64,000 bases of DNA, from positions 146,356 to 210,355 of the forward strand of contig JAAYAY010000328.1 of the NCBI GenBank assembly GCA_012719125.1. The letters are read 5' to 3'. The position numbers were made by a program, and so were the translations under genes. Of the stretch, positions 16,355-25,598 are shown piece by piece. A model generated the notes under the pieces. That model saw only the letters and a program-made list of their open reading frames with translations, made no database searches and was not told where the DNA came from. The stretch comes from Planctomycetaceae bacterium. Lineage in GTDB: Bacteria; Planctomycetota; Planctomycetia; Pirellulales; Thermoguttaceae. Every line of letters begins with the position of its first letter. Position 1 is the stretch's first letter.

Positions 16355-17930
16355 ATGCCCATCGACCACAAAGAAGTCGCCTTTGAGACTGCCATCGAAG
16401 ACCACCTCCTCGACACGGCAGGTTACCAAAAGGCCAACCCGGCCGACTTCGACCGCGAGCGGGCCATCGACCCGAAGGTCTTCCTGGCGTTTCTCCAGGA
16501 GTCGCAGCCCTCCACCTGGGAAGCCCTGGAGAAGCTCCATGGGGCCGGTACCGCAACGATCGTGCTGGACGACCTCTCGAAGGCACTCGACGGGACGGCC
16601 GGTTCCCTGGGCGTCCTGCGCCACGGCTTCAAGTGCTTCGGCAAGCGGATCGACGCGGCCTACTTCGCACCGGCCCACGGGATGAACCCGGGAGAACGAG
16701 CGGCTCTACGCGGCCAATCGTCTGACGGTCACCTGGCAGTTGCACTATAGCGAGCGGGAACCGGCCAAGTCGCTCGATCTGGTGCTGAGCCTGAACGGCA
16801 TCCCCGTGGCCACGGCCGAACTGAAGAACCCGCTTACCGGCCAGAATGCGGCCCACGCCCGGCATCAGTACGCCACCGATCGGGATCCCCGCGAGAAGAT
16901 CTTCCAGTTCAAGCAGCGGGCCCTGGTCCATTTTGCCGTCGATCCGGATGAGGTCTGGATGACGACCCGGCTGGACGGGAAGCACACCCGATTCCTGCCC
17001 TTCAACCAGGGCGACAGCGGCGGGGCCGGCAATCCGCCCAATCCCAGCGGATACCGGACAGCCTACCTGTGTGAGCAGGTCTGGCAGCGAGACTCGTGGC
17101 TCGACATCCTGGCCCGGTTCGTCCACCTGCAAGTCGAAGAGAAGCCGGTCGGGGCCAAAAAGGTCCGTAGGGAGACGATGATCTTCCCCCGCTACCACCA
17201 GTGGGACGCCGTACGGAAGATGGAAGCCGACGCCCGGGCGGCCGGGGCCGGCAACAACTACCTGATCCAGCACTCGGCCGGTAGCGGCAAGTCGAACTCG
17301 ATCGGCTGGCTGGCCCATCGGCTGGCCAGTCTGCACGACGAGAAGGACGAGAAGACCTTCCATAGCGTCGTGGTGATAACCGACCGGGTGGTTCTCGACA
17401 GGCAGCTTCAGGACACGATCTACCAGTTTGAGCACAAGCAGGGCGTGGTCCAGAAGATCGACGAGCACTCCAGCCAATTGGCCGAGGCCCTCAAGACGGG
17501 CGTGCCGATCATCATCACCACACTCCAAAAATTCCCGTTCGTGACGGACAAGGTGGGCGAGCTTCCCGATCGGCAGTACGCCGTGATCGTCGACGAGGCC
17601 CACAGTTCCCAGTCGGGCGAGGCGGCCAAGGAACTCAAGGGCGTGCTGGCCGGCAACCAGATCCGCGAGAAGGCCAGGCAGGAGGCGGAAGAGCAGGGAC
17701 TCGGGGCCGAACACGAAGAAATGCTGCTGCGGGAGATGGCCAACACGCTCGACGCCTTCAAGTACGTCTTCGACAAGATCCTCCAGGACCTGTTCATCGA
17801 CCGCATGGAGCAGAACGACGAGATCACGACCAAGTCCCTCAACGACAACCAGTTCCAAGCGGCCGTCACCAGCCATCTGCGGGAGAATGTGTACGACCAG
17901 ATTCGGGGCGAGGCGGAGGGGGCGGCGTGA
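16355..17930 (+). pseudogene. hsdR: Frameshifted, core-deleted type I restriction subunit
   Basis: The 5' part (16355-16689) encodes the HsdR N-terminus (ETAIEDHLLDTAGYQKANPA, then FDRERAIDPKVFLAFLQ). One extra G in the run at 16690-16692 shifts the frame. Removing it restores MNPENERLYAANRLTVTWQL and continuity to the nuclease domain (VATAELKNPLTGQN, with the D...E-x-K signature) and helicase motif I (HSAGSGKSNS) and II (VDEAH). At 17741 the sequence passes in frame from HEEMLLREMA to the extreme HsdR C-terminus (NTLDAFKYVFDKI, then IDRMEQNDEI). This skips the second helicase domain, including the expected FTATP motif and several hundred residues. It is non-functional as a translocase. Confidence 0.88.
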
Positions 17931-18069
17931 GGTGCTGGATCTTCTGGATGTGCCTGTGATAGTCAATCTGTGCACGTTGCCGAGGTTCTTGAAACGGCAA
18001 ACGCAGCGGAGCCACCATTCGCAATCGGCGTATCGGAAGCCTTGATGCTTGGACGCGGGCAGCACGTCA

Positions 18070-18783
18070 TCATCCCGCGGGATCTTGGGTCGCGTCCACC
18101 AAGACTCCCTGGACGTGCTGGTCGGCGCTTGCCAGGTATTCCGTGATTTTTTGGCTGTGGCGCCAGACGTCGGGCATGAACGACTCTTGAAGATAGTGCC
18201 GAACCATCTGCTTCTGGTCGCGAGTGAGGCCCGAGGGACCGACGATCTTCTCGAGGATCTGGCTGTCGCCTCGGGCAATGGCGGGCAGGGCCCAGCGGGG
18301 CGTCAGTTCATGGCTCACGATCCCCGTCAGATACATCGCGTCGGAAGTCCGGGTGACTCGCAATTCGACCAGGCGAAAGACGCCTTGAGAAGGTATCTGT
18401 TCGGTATTGCGCTTGGCGGGAATCAATCCGGCCGGAGTCTTCAACTGCCAGCCGTCGCCTTCCCACACGGCGATAATGCGTTGGCGATCACAAATGACGA
18501 ACTTGTTGGGCGATTTCAACTCGGTGACGGGTTCCGCGACGGCCGTGACCCGAGCCAGACCTTCGCCCTCGTCGCGAGGCTCGACGAGGATGGCCGGTGC
18601 CTCGTCGGCGGGCCCCGAATCCGCCGCAGGGTCTCGCGTTGCGTCGGCCAATTCCCCCGAGGCGGCGTCTGGCGCCACGATCAGGACGGGATGGCCGCAT
18701 TTCGGACAGTTCCGAGTCTGACCGATCAGCTTTTCCTTGGCGTTCAGCTTGCTTTGGCAATTTGGGCAAGTGATTCGTAGCAT
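18070..18783 (-). CDS. Zinc-ribbon protein of planctomycete type
   Basis: The ATG at 18783 (GAGG upstream) starts MLRITCPNCQSKLNAKEKLIGQTRNCPKCGHPV, a two-CxxC zinc ribbon of the MJ0042-like type. A disordered acidic linker (about 40-90) follows, then an unassigned globular domain (about 95-235) with SPNKFVICDRQRIIAVWEGDGW. Proteins with such ribbons are frequent in planctomycetes and mostly uncharacterised. Its DNA lies outside the damaged RM operon and probably marks the return to core chromosome. Confidence 0.8.
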   Translation of the reverse strand: MLRITCPNCQSKLNAKEKLIGQTRNCPKCGHPVLIVAPDAASGELADATRDPAADSGPADEAPAILVEPRDEGEGLARVTAVAEPVTELKSPNKFVICDRQRIIAVWEGDGWQLKTPAGLIPAKRNTEQIPSQGVFRLVELRVTRTSDAMYLTGIVSHELTPRWALPAIARGDSQILEKIVGPSGLTRDQKQMVRHYLQESFMPDVWRHSQKITEYLASADQHVQGVLVDATQDPAG

Positions 18784-19393
18784 CGTGTTGAATCCTCTAC
18801 CGGCAGTCATTCCCCGATTGGCTTCGTGCTTGCCCCCATTGGCACTGTATCAGATCCCGGAGTTTCCGACAACAAACGTGACGGAGGATATTCCCCGCAG
18901 AGGGGAGCAGCCCCTCCCACGTCTTGTTGTAGCCGGGGGTACACTTTTTCCTGTTTGCCAAGTTCAGCGTCAAATGACTACCCGTCAACTGACGGAGGGT
19001 ACTGGAGAGGGGGCGTGATTGCGGTACCCCCGTAGTTCGCTTAAAATGGGCGATCTGTGAGGCCATTCTTGCTTATTCCGCGTTCGCCACTTCGGTTCTT
19101 CACGGGTGTTTCAAACGACCGAAGCGATTTGATGGATGGCGTTTGAATTGGCGGATCCGGCTGATTGGGCCAGCTCGCTTGGCTTATGACTTTGGCGCGG
19201 ATTCGGCGGCATTCCAAGGGCATTCCCAAGGGGATGTCTATCCGTTTTGACATACGGCCCCAACGGCTCACGGTCGCGGTTAGCGCCGGGGAGAGGGCGC
19301 TGGCGAGCCGACGTGGCGTTCTGCGTGGGTGAAGACCATCGTCGCGAAGCTTCGTGTTGCCCTGTTCGTCCATGAGTGGGAGTTTGAATCGTC
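18784..19393. other. 610-bp intergenic region
   Basis: No gene is seen between the divergent zinc-ribbon and FAAL genes. Short open frames lack start signals and family resemblance. A motif near 19088-19104 (cacttcggttcttcacggg) has near copies at 8432-8446 and 23176-23191. Promoters for both flanking genes should lie here, but no clear -35/-10 pair could be chosen. Confidence 0.4.
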
Positions 19394-22300
19394 GTGGTTT
19401 TGGATCATCTGCCAGGGACCTTTTTCGGTCCATCGACCCTCGTTGAACTGGTTCGCCACCGCGCCAAGCATCAACGTGACGATGTCGCCTTCACGTATTT
19501 GATCGACGGCGAGGACGAGACGGAGGATATGACCAATGGGGAGCTCGACCGGCGTGCGAGAGCGATCGGCGCGTGGCTTGAATCCCACAACCTCGTCGGG
19601 GAAAGAGCCCTGTTGCTGTACCCGCCCGGGCTGGAGTTCATTACGGCGTTCTTTGGTTGCCTGTACGCCGGCGTCGTTGCCGTTCCCGTCTATCCCCCGC
19701 GCCGAAACCGTTCTCTGGAACGTATCCAGGCCATCGCCGACGATTCTGACGCGAAGGTCGCGCTTACCACCGACTCGGTCCTGGAGCGGGTGGAAAAGCT
19801 GATCGATGAAACGCCGCACCTGAAGGAACTGACCTGGCTGGCAACCTCTCGCCTGGACGACGCAACGGCGGAAGGTTGGGAAATGCCCGATATCCACGCC
19901 GACACGCTTGCCTTCCTCCAATACACTTCCGGATCGACGGGCAGTCCCAAGGGGGTGATGCTCGATCACGCCAACCTGGTCCATAACTCCGCGCTGATTT
20001 CCTACGGTTTCGAGCACTCGCGAAGCGGAGTCGGGGTATTCTGGCTTCCGAGCTATCATGACATGGGATTGATTGGAGGGATCTTGCAGCCCCTCTATGT
20101 AGGGCGTCCCAACGTACTCATGTCGCCAATGTCATTCTTGCAGCGTCCGTTGCGCTGGTTGCGTGCGATCACGAAATACAGGGGGAGCACCTGTGGGGGT
20201 CCCAACTTTGCCTATGATCTTTGTGTCCGAAAGATCACCGACGAGCAGATCGATGAACTCGATCTGAGCAGTTGGGATGTAGCGTTCAACGGGGCCGAGC
20301 CGGTCCGAGCCGAGACGCTGGAGGCCTTTTCCGACAGATTTGCCCGGTGTGGCTTCCGCCGCGAGGCTTTCTATCCCTGTTACGGTCTGGCCGAGGCAAC
20401 CCTGATTGTGACGGGAGGTTGGGCGAGGCGGCCGCCCGTGATACGCAGTTTCGACGCCAATGCCCTCGGGGAAGGGCGAGCGAAGATCGTCGATTCCGAT
20501 TCACCCGCGAGCAAAGCCCTGGTCGGATGCGGCGAGAACCTGCCCGATCAGCGGGTCGTGATTGCCGATCCGGAAACTCGCACTTCCTGCGGCGAAGGTG
20601 AGATCGGCGAGGTTTGGGTGGCCGGTCCGAGTGTCGCCTTGGGATATTGGCGGCGTCCCGACGTAAACCAGGAGATCTTCAAAGCACGACTTGCCGAGAG
20701 TGGTGAAGGTCCCTTCCTGCGAACGGGGGATCTCGGTTTCATCCATGAAAACGAGTTATTCCTCACGGGGCGGATCAAGGACCTGATCATCCTGCACGGA
20801 GTCAACATCTATCCTCAGGACGTGGAACAAACGGTTCAAGAGAGTCACGAAAGGCTTCGTCCCGACAGCGGCGCCGTGTTTCTTGCGGAGGTCAACGGCC
20901 AGGAGAGACTCGTTGCCGTCCATGAGGTCGAGCGTCATCGCACGGCAGACAACGACGAGATCATCGCGGCGATTCGACGAGCAGTTTCCCGACAACATGA
21001 ACTCGGCCTCGACGCAGTGGTGCTGGTGAAAGCCGGCAGCGTGCCCAAGACGACCAGCGGAAAGATCCAGCGCCACGCCTGCCGCAACGGCTATCTGGAC
21101 GGCACGCTGTCGGTCGTGGCTCAATGGGAAGTGGGGCAGCCTCTGGACGTCGATGAGCGGCCGATTGCAGCCGTCAAACCCCAAATTCAAGCGGCAGCGC
21201 CGGTGCGCAGACCGCTCGCCGAGTCGGCTCCCGGTCGCAACGGAAGGAAGGCGTCCCTGCCGAAACCGCCGGCAAGTTTCCGGCGTTCGGGGAGCGGGAA
21301 GTCGACGGAACAAATCGTCCTGGAGGAGGTCCGCCGGGTGGCTCGCGACAGGGCCGACGGAATGGATATCGACACCCGGATCACCGAGTTGGGGATGGAT
21401 TCCCTCGAACGTATGGAAATCGTTGCGGCGCTGGAGGAACGATTCGGCGGGCGGTTCCCGGAGGAGGTCCTGCCCGGATTGATCACGGCTCGCCAGGTCG
21501 TCGACGCCGTGCGCCGCTACCTCGGCGGTGAAGTGCGGGAGGTCACCGGGCGTCCGGCGGGATACGAGCCGCCGCCTGAAAGCTACCGGTTTGATCGGTT
21601 CCCCGAGTACGTCAAACTACGCGAGGGGCTCGATTTGCTGGAATCAACCGGGCTGTCCCCGTACTTTGGCGTTCATGAAGGCGTCACTGGCGATACGACG
21701 ATCATCGACGGGCGCAAGTTGATCAATTTCTCCAGCTACAACTACCTCGGAATGTCCGGCGACCCGGTTGTCGTGGAAGCGGCACAACATGCCTGCCAGC
21801 GCTACGGCACCAGTGTTTCGGCCAGCCGCCTCGTGTCCGGCGAAAAAGACCTTCACGGGGACCTGGAACGAGCCATCAGCGATTGGGTCGGCAGCGAGGA
21901 CGCGATCGTCTACGTGGGGGGGCACTCCACCAACGAGAGTACCATCGGGCACCTTTTCGGCCCCGGCGACCTGATCCTGCACGATGCTCTCTCCCACAAC
22001 AGCATCCTGCAGGGGGCCGTGCTGTCGGGAGCCCGGCGTCGTCCGTTCCCCCACAACGATTGGGACGCCGCCAACGAAATCCTGGAGAGCTTTCGCCATG
22101 AGTATCGTCGCGTGCTGCTCGTGGTGGAAGGTGTGTACAGCATGGACGGGGACATTCCGGAGCTTCCCCGGTTCGTTGACGTCAAACGCCGCCATCGGGC
22201 GATTCTCATGGTCGATGAAGCCCACTCGATGGGGGTACTCGGCTCTACGGGGCGAGGCATTTGCGAGCATTTCGGCGTCGATCCGGCGGAAATCGACATC

Positions 22301-22819
22301 CAGATGGGCACGCTGAGCAAGGCATTTGGCAGTTGCGGAGGGTATATTGCGGGCAGCCGGGCTCTGGTTGAGTATCTCAAGTACACCTCGCCGGGCTTCG
22401 TTTATAGCGTCGGGCTTTCGCCGCCAAATGCCGCGGCGGCGCTGGCTTCCATCCGGTTGCTCCAGGCGGAGCCGCAAAGGCCCGAACGCCTTCGACAACG
22501 AGCCCGGCTGTTTCTCGAACTGGCCAGGAGCCGCGGGATCGATACGGGAAGAAGCCAGGACTCGCCGGTGGTTCCTGTGATTCTCGGAAACTCGATGCAT
22601 GCCCTGCAGCTTTCGAAGGCGTTGTTCGCCCGCGGAATCAATGTCCAGCCGATCCTCTATCCGGCGGTCGAAGAAAGTGCGGCCCGGCTGCGTTTCTTCG
22701 TGACCTCGCTCCACCGTGAGGAACAGATCCGCTTTGCCGTGGACTGCATCGTTGAGGAATTGGAGAAGATCAACCCTGCCCACCTGATTCGAGCAGCCTC
22801 GGGAGAAGCTACGAGCTAG
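19394..22819 (+). CDS. FAAL-ACP-alpha-oxoamine synthase fusion
   Basis: This 1141-aa protein (GTG start) has three parts. Residues 1-585 are a fatty acyl-AMP ligase: YTSGSTGSPKG at 177-187, LPSYHDMGLIGG, then the adenylate-forming TGRIKDLIILHGVNIYPQDVE. Residues about 635-710 are an acyl carrier protein with phosphopantetheine serine S670 in LGMDSLERME. Residues about 745-1125 are a PLP-dependent alpha-oxoamine synthase (AONS/SPT/KBL group): FSSYNYLGMSG, HDALSHNSIL, VDEAHSMGVLG and PLP lysine K976 in TLSKAFGSCGG. The expected chemistry is activation of a fatty acid, loading on the ACP, then decarboxylative condensation with an amino acid to give an amino-ketone lipid, as in sphingolipid base synthesis. 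The amino acid partner cannot be told. No phosphopantetheinyl transferase gene is nearby. Confidence 0.92.
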   Translation: MVLDHLPGTFFGPSTLVELVRHRAKHQRDDVAFTYLIDGEDETEDMTNGELDRRARAIGAWLESHNLVGERALLLYPPGLEFITAFFGCLYAGVVAVPVYPPRRNRSLERIQAIADDSDAKVALTTDSVLERVEKLIDETPHLKELTWLATSRLDDATAEGWEMPDIHADTLAFLQYTSGSTGSPKGVMLDHANLVHNSALISYGFEHSRSGVGVFWLPSYHDMGLIGGILQPLYVGRPNVLMSPMSFLQRPLRWLRAITKYRGSTCGGPNFAYDLCVRKITDEQIDELDLSSWDVAFNGAEPVRAETLEAFSDRFARCGFRREAFYPCYGLAEATLIVTGGWARRPPVIRSFDANALGEGRAKIVDSDSPASKALVGCGENLPDQRVVIADPETRTSCGEGEIGEVWVAGPSVALGYWRRPDVNQEIFKARLAESGEGPFLRTGDLGFIHENELFLTGRIKDLIILHGVNIYPQDVEQTVQESHERLRPDSGAVFLAEVNGQERLVAVHEVERHRTADNDEIIAAIRRAVSRQHELGLDAVVLVKAGSVPKTTSGKIQRHACRNGYLDGTLSVVAQWEVGQPLDVDERPIAAVKPQIQAAAPVRRPLAESAPGRNGRKASLPKPPASFRRSGSGKSTEQIVLEEVRRVARDRADGMDIDTRITELGMDSLERMEIVAALEERFGGRFPEEVLPGLITARQVVDAVRRYLGGEVREVTGRPAGYEPPPESYRFDRFPEYVKLREGLDLLESTGLSPYFGVHEGVTGDTTIIDGRKLINFSSYNYLGMSGDPVVVEAAQHACQRYGTSVSASRLVSGEKDLHGDLERAISDWVGSEDAIVYVGGHSTNESTIGHLFGPGDLILHDALSHNSILQGAVLSGARRRPFPHNDWDAANEILESFRHEYRRVLLVVEGVYSMDGDIPELPRFVDVKRRHRAILMVDEAHSMGVLGSTGRGICEHFGVDPAEIDIQMGTLSKAFGSCGGYIAGSRALVEYLKYTSPGFVYSVGLSPPNAAAALASIRLLQAEPQRPERLRQRARLFLELARSRGIDTGRSQDSPVVPVILGNSMHALQLSKALFARGINVQPILYPAVEESAARLRFFVTSLHREEQIRFAVDCIVEELEKINPAHLIRAASGEATS

Positions 22820-23213
22820 ACGGAGGGGCGTGAGGCCAAGAGGGACAGGGTAACAGCCGCCTTTTCGCCGCATGCGGCCGGGCCAACCATCGGTCGGTGC
22901 CCGGTGCTTCGCACGAAAAGGGTGACTGTCACCTTATTTCCGAGGATCCCCCAAATGGTCTGTAGCCAGATCAACCGAATGCGTGCTAAAAGTATCCAGA
23001 CGGGGAGGCTATACTCAGGAGATACGACGTCGCTCCGGTGCAAGGAACAGCATGGCGGGTCCCATGGGGCTGGCAATGTGACGATTGTTTTTTTGACCGA
23101 CAGTGGCAGAATGTGTGTTGTCGAATTGACGGTGAGACAGTAATAATGGCTTCAGTCAAGGAGTTACTCCGTTAGGATGGCACTTCACGGTTCTTCACCC
23201 AAGGGGGTTTAGA
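22820..23213. other. Intergenic region with a GGTGAC palindrome
   Basis: Nothing coding is recognised. It contains GGTGACTGTCACC at 22921-22933, a perfect 6-bp-arm palindrome flanked by AAAAG and TTATTTCC. The context resembles intergenic repeats seen in other genomes. A motif cacttcacggttcttcaccc (23176-23195) sits just before the next gene's Shine-Dalgarno sequence. Confidence 0.4.
22921..22933. repeat. GGTGAC/GTCACC palindrome
   Basis: Two 6-bp arms surround a single T. It may be a protein-binding site or part of a repeated intergenic element. Only one copy is in the window. Confidence 0.35.
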
Positions 23214-23399
23214 TTGCTTACGGAACAACAGATCAACCAGAGTTGGCGACGATTGTTCAACGGCGGGCGGTTCGACGAGAGAACGTTTGAGAAAGCGGAA
23301 AGCCTGCTCGGCGAACTACGGCCGGAAAGCCCGCTCCGGCATCGCCTGGGAACCGAGTTGGAGGAGCTTCGAAAAATGAAGCTCCAGGAACAGAGTTGA
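23214..23399 (+). CDS. Small conserved-looking hypothetical protein
   Basis: This 61-aa protein starts at a TTG (23214) preceded by AGGGGG at good spacing, which decides the start. The sequence MLTEQQINQSWRRLFNGGRFDERTFEKAE (shown to residue 29) and the rest are helical and charged, with no membrane segment. A strong terminator follows 12 nt after the stop, supporting a real short gene. Function unknown. Confidence 0.7.
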   Translation: MLTEQQINQSWRRLFNGGRFDERTFEKAESLLGELRPESPLRHRLGTELEELRKMKLQEQS

Positions 23400-23411
23400 G
23401 CGAAAAATCGG

Positions 23412-23441
23412 AAACGCCGCGAGGAAGACCTCGCGGCGTTT
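23412..23441. terminator. Bidirectional intrinsic terminator
   Basis: A 13-bp stem (AAACGCCGCGAGG / CCTCGCGGCGTTT) with loop AAGA lies between the converging small gene and the BBP7-type gene. A/T runs on both sides make it usable in either direction. Confidence 0.8.
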
Positions 23442-23483
23442 GGCATTTGTGGACGGGGATATGACCGCAGGTCAGACCGCGGC

Positions 23484-24824
23484 TCAGTAGTTCAACTGTG
23501 CACCGAAGTTGAACCCGTGCAGGAATACGTCTTGACGATTGTCGGCCAAGTCGAGGCCCATGCTCGGCAACCGATAGACGTTCAGATTGGAGCCTCTCGC
23601 GATTCCGTCGATCCACATTCCGGTCCAACCGCCGCGGACCGAGATAGCGCGCGTCAACTGATACTGGAGGTTGATGCGAAGCTCGATAATCGGACTCCAT
23701 TCGTTCTCGTGAGCTGCATTGCTGAACGAGGACTTCGACATCAGCAGGGGGCGCCCTTGCAGGTCGGCCGGTTCGGCGTCGAGTGCCGAGGTGTAGATCT
23801 CGCCCGGAGTCCATCGGGAAGCCAATGTTCCCTGCTGGGCAATGTTCTGGTTATTGAAACCGGCGACAAAACGTCCGGACGTGTCGAGGGTCCAGCGTTC
23901 GCTGGTCTTGAACCACCGCAGGGCTACTTGCGGACCGACGATATGATTGTCGGCGCTGGTCGCCCAGTAGCTGTCTGCCACGGACGCTCCCGGCGTCCAG
24001 AAGGGAACGAGTTCCTCGGGATCTCCTCCAGTGTCATCGTCGCCTTCGCCCGGGATCCGGTTTCGGGCGTCGACCGAGAAGAGATCGTTGAATTCCAGGT
24101 AGCGAGCACCCATATACAGCTCGAGGAAACCGCCGTGGTGCAGCGGGTGGGTGCGGTAGGAGTACATGAGTTCCACGCCCCACGTCTCGTTCTTGTTTTC
24201 GACCTTGAAGTCGTCGAACACGACGGGCAGATCGCGGAGCACCGCCGGCAGGGCCTCCTCGGCGTCGCGCCCGATGACGAAGATGCGGTCTTCGGGCGGC
24301 ACGTCCGAAGGGTATGGCGTGCCGACCGGCCACAGGTAGTAGCCCTGCAGACGGCGACGATTCTCCGTTCCGAACGGCGGGTCGTCCCAAACCATGCTTA
24401 CGCCGTTGGCGACGATATCATTCTCGCTGTTCGTTTTGAGACGAAGGGTACCCAACATCCAGCCGTGGTGCTGCCAGCGATCGCCGATTTCGAACCGCTC
24501 GCCGTTCTCCCACTGCTGGGTGAAGACGCCCGTGTTGATCGTATTGGTCTGAATGACGCTTTCGCCCGTATCGGGACCGTACCACGCTTCCCGCCCATTG
24601 CTGGGATAGCCGATCGGCACGCCTTCCGGTGCCGAGGTCGACCAGCGGAGGTAGTCGAAGGAGAAAAAGAACCCTTCCTTCGCCCGGACGCCGCCGCCGT
24701 AGCTGCTGATTTCAGCCGGGGCAAACAGTTGTGCGTCCTGCAGGCCTTGGGCAGACGCGGGAAGTGCCATCAGGCACACTCCCGCCAAGGCGGCCATCCA
24801 CGTTGTTGTTCGATTGAGCGACAT
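23484..24824 (-). CDS. BBP7-type outer-membrane beta-barrel protein
   Basis: This 446-aa protein starts at 24824 with the signal peptide MSLNRTTTWMAALAGVCLMA...PASAQ. The mature part begins with an aromatic, glycine-rich stretch typical of planctomycete BBP7 proteins (FFFSFDYLRWSTSAPEG). It has many alternating strands and ends in an aromatic-terminated strand (HGFNFGAQLNY), a beta-barrel insertion signal. The probable site is the outer membrane. Role as porin or structural barrel is not established. The Shine-Dalgarno sequence is weak, but an upstream ATG at 24890 would spoil the signal peptide. Confidence 0.85.
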   Translation of the reverse strand: MSLNRTTTWMAALAGVCLMALPASAQGLQDAQLFAPAEISSYGGGVRAKEGFFFSFDYLRWSTSAPEGVPIGYPSNGREAWYGPDTGESVIQTNTINTGVFTQQWENGERFEIGDRWQHHGWMLGTLRLKTNSENDIVANGVSMVWDDPPFGTENRRRLQGYYLWPVGTPYPSDVPPEDRIFVIGRDAEEALPAVLRDLPVVFDDFKVENKNETWGVELMYSYRTHPLHHGGFLELYMGARYLEFNDLFSVDARNRIPGEGDDDTGGDPEELVPFWTPGASVADSYWATSADNHIVGPQVALRWFKTSERWTLDTSGRFVAGFNNQNIAQQGTLASRWTPGEIYTSALDAEPADLQGRPLLMSKSSFSNAAHENEWSPIIELRINLQYQLTRAISVRGGWTGMWIDGIARGSNLNVYRLPSMGLDLADNRQDVFLHGFNFGAQLNY

Positions 24825-25598
24825 GATCGTTGACCCAATTTGGTGTCTTACTTTGATCCCCTGCACCGCACAGGTGGGCGCCGCGCGCATCTCTGTGCAA
24901 CTCCGGTCATGACGATGGTATCGGACATGCCAGTCGCGCTAGTTGAGTAAGACTGGTAAGCCCTGAGCAATTTTCCTTCTTTCTGGGTCGTAGCGAACGT
25001 ATCGGATGTGAGGCGGGGGGAAAGTGGTAAGCTGGAGAGGTGACCGTTTGACCTTTGGGACCATGGAGACCGCTGTGAGGCGGCCAGTCGCGCTGGGCAA
25101 GCCCGGTTCACAGACGTGCCGGAAAGACAAGCGGTAAGAGAGGTTGCAGTCGATTGCTGTTCAGCGTTTTGGCGAGAACTCCGCCCCTGTTGTCCTGCCG
25201 CGAGCGGCGTGAGGATCGCCACCTAATCGAGGTACGCAGCCTAACACTGAAGAGTCGTTCCCGGAGTGCTGTCGGTCTCTGTGTGGGTTTGGCGAGGCAT
25301 GTCTCCGGTCGCCTGCCTCCCGAATCCACGTCAGATCGCGGGAAACGGCCCTGGAACGCGATCCTGGTTCCTCCGACCCCAGGGCCTCCGACCACTTTCC
25401 CACGAGTCTGACGGCCCCATCGGGCGGCGAGGAATTCAATTCTCTTCTTTTTGACTACATTAGGACATCCGATCCTGTCGCCTGAGCTGCCGGGAGAATA
25501 GAAAAGTTGGGCAACTTAAGAAGACACGGGCAGCTCAGCCAAAACGGCCAAGCTGCCCGCAAGAGCGATATTCTATTGAGGTTGGTGTTTGAGACGTA
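24825..25598. other. 774-bp intergenic region
   Basis: No gene is recognised. Short open frames on both strands have no family resemblance or signals. A hairpin near 25527-25559 probably terminates the giant gene. The BBP7-type promoter should lie in the left part. Confidence 0.4.
25527..25559 (-). terminator. Hairpin terminator after the giant gene
   Basis: CGGGCAGCT pairs with AGCTGCCCG (9 bp), and an inner GCC/GGC extends it. It lies 40 nt beyond the giant gene's stop. The T tract on the minus strand is weak (TGTCTTCTTAAG), so efficiency is uncertain. Confidence 0.55.

Noticed and set aside
16629..18278. 549-codon minus-strand frame opposite hsdR
   Set aside because: The plus strand shows clear HsdR motifs; the minus frame has low-complexity antisense composition.
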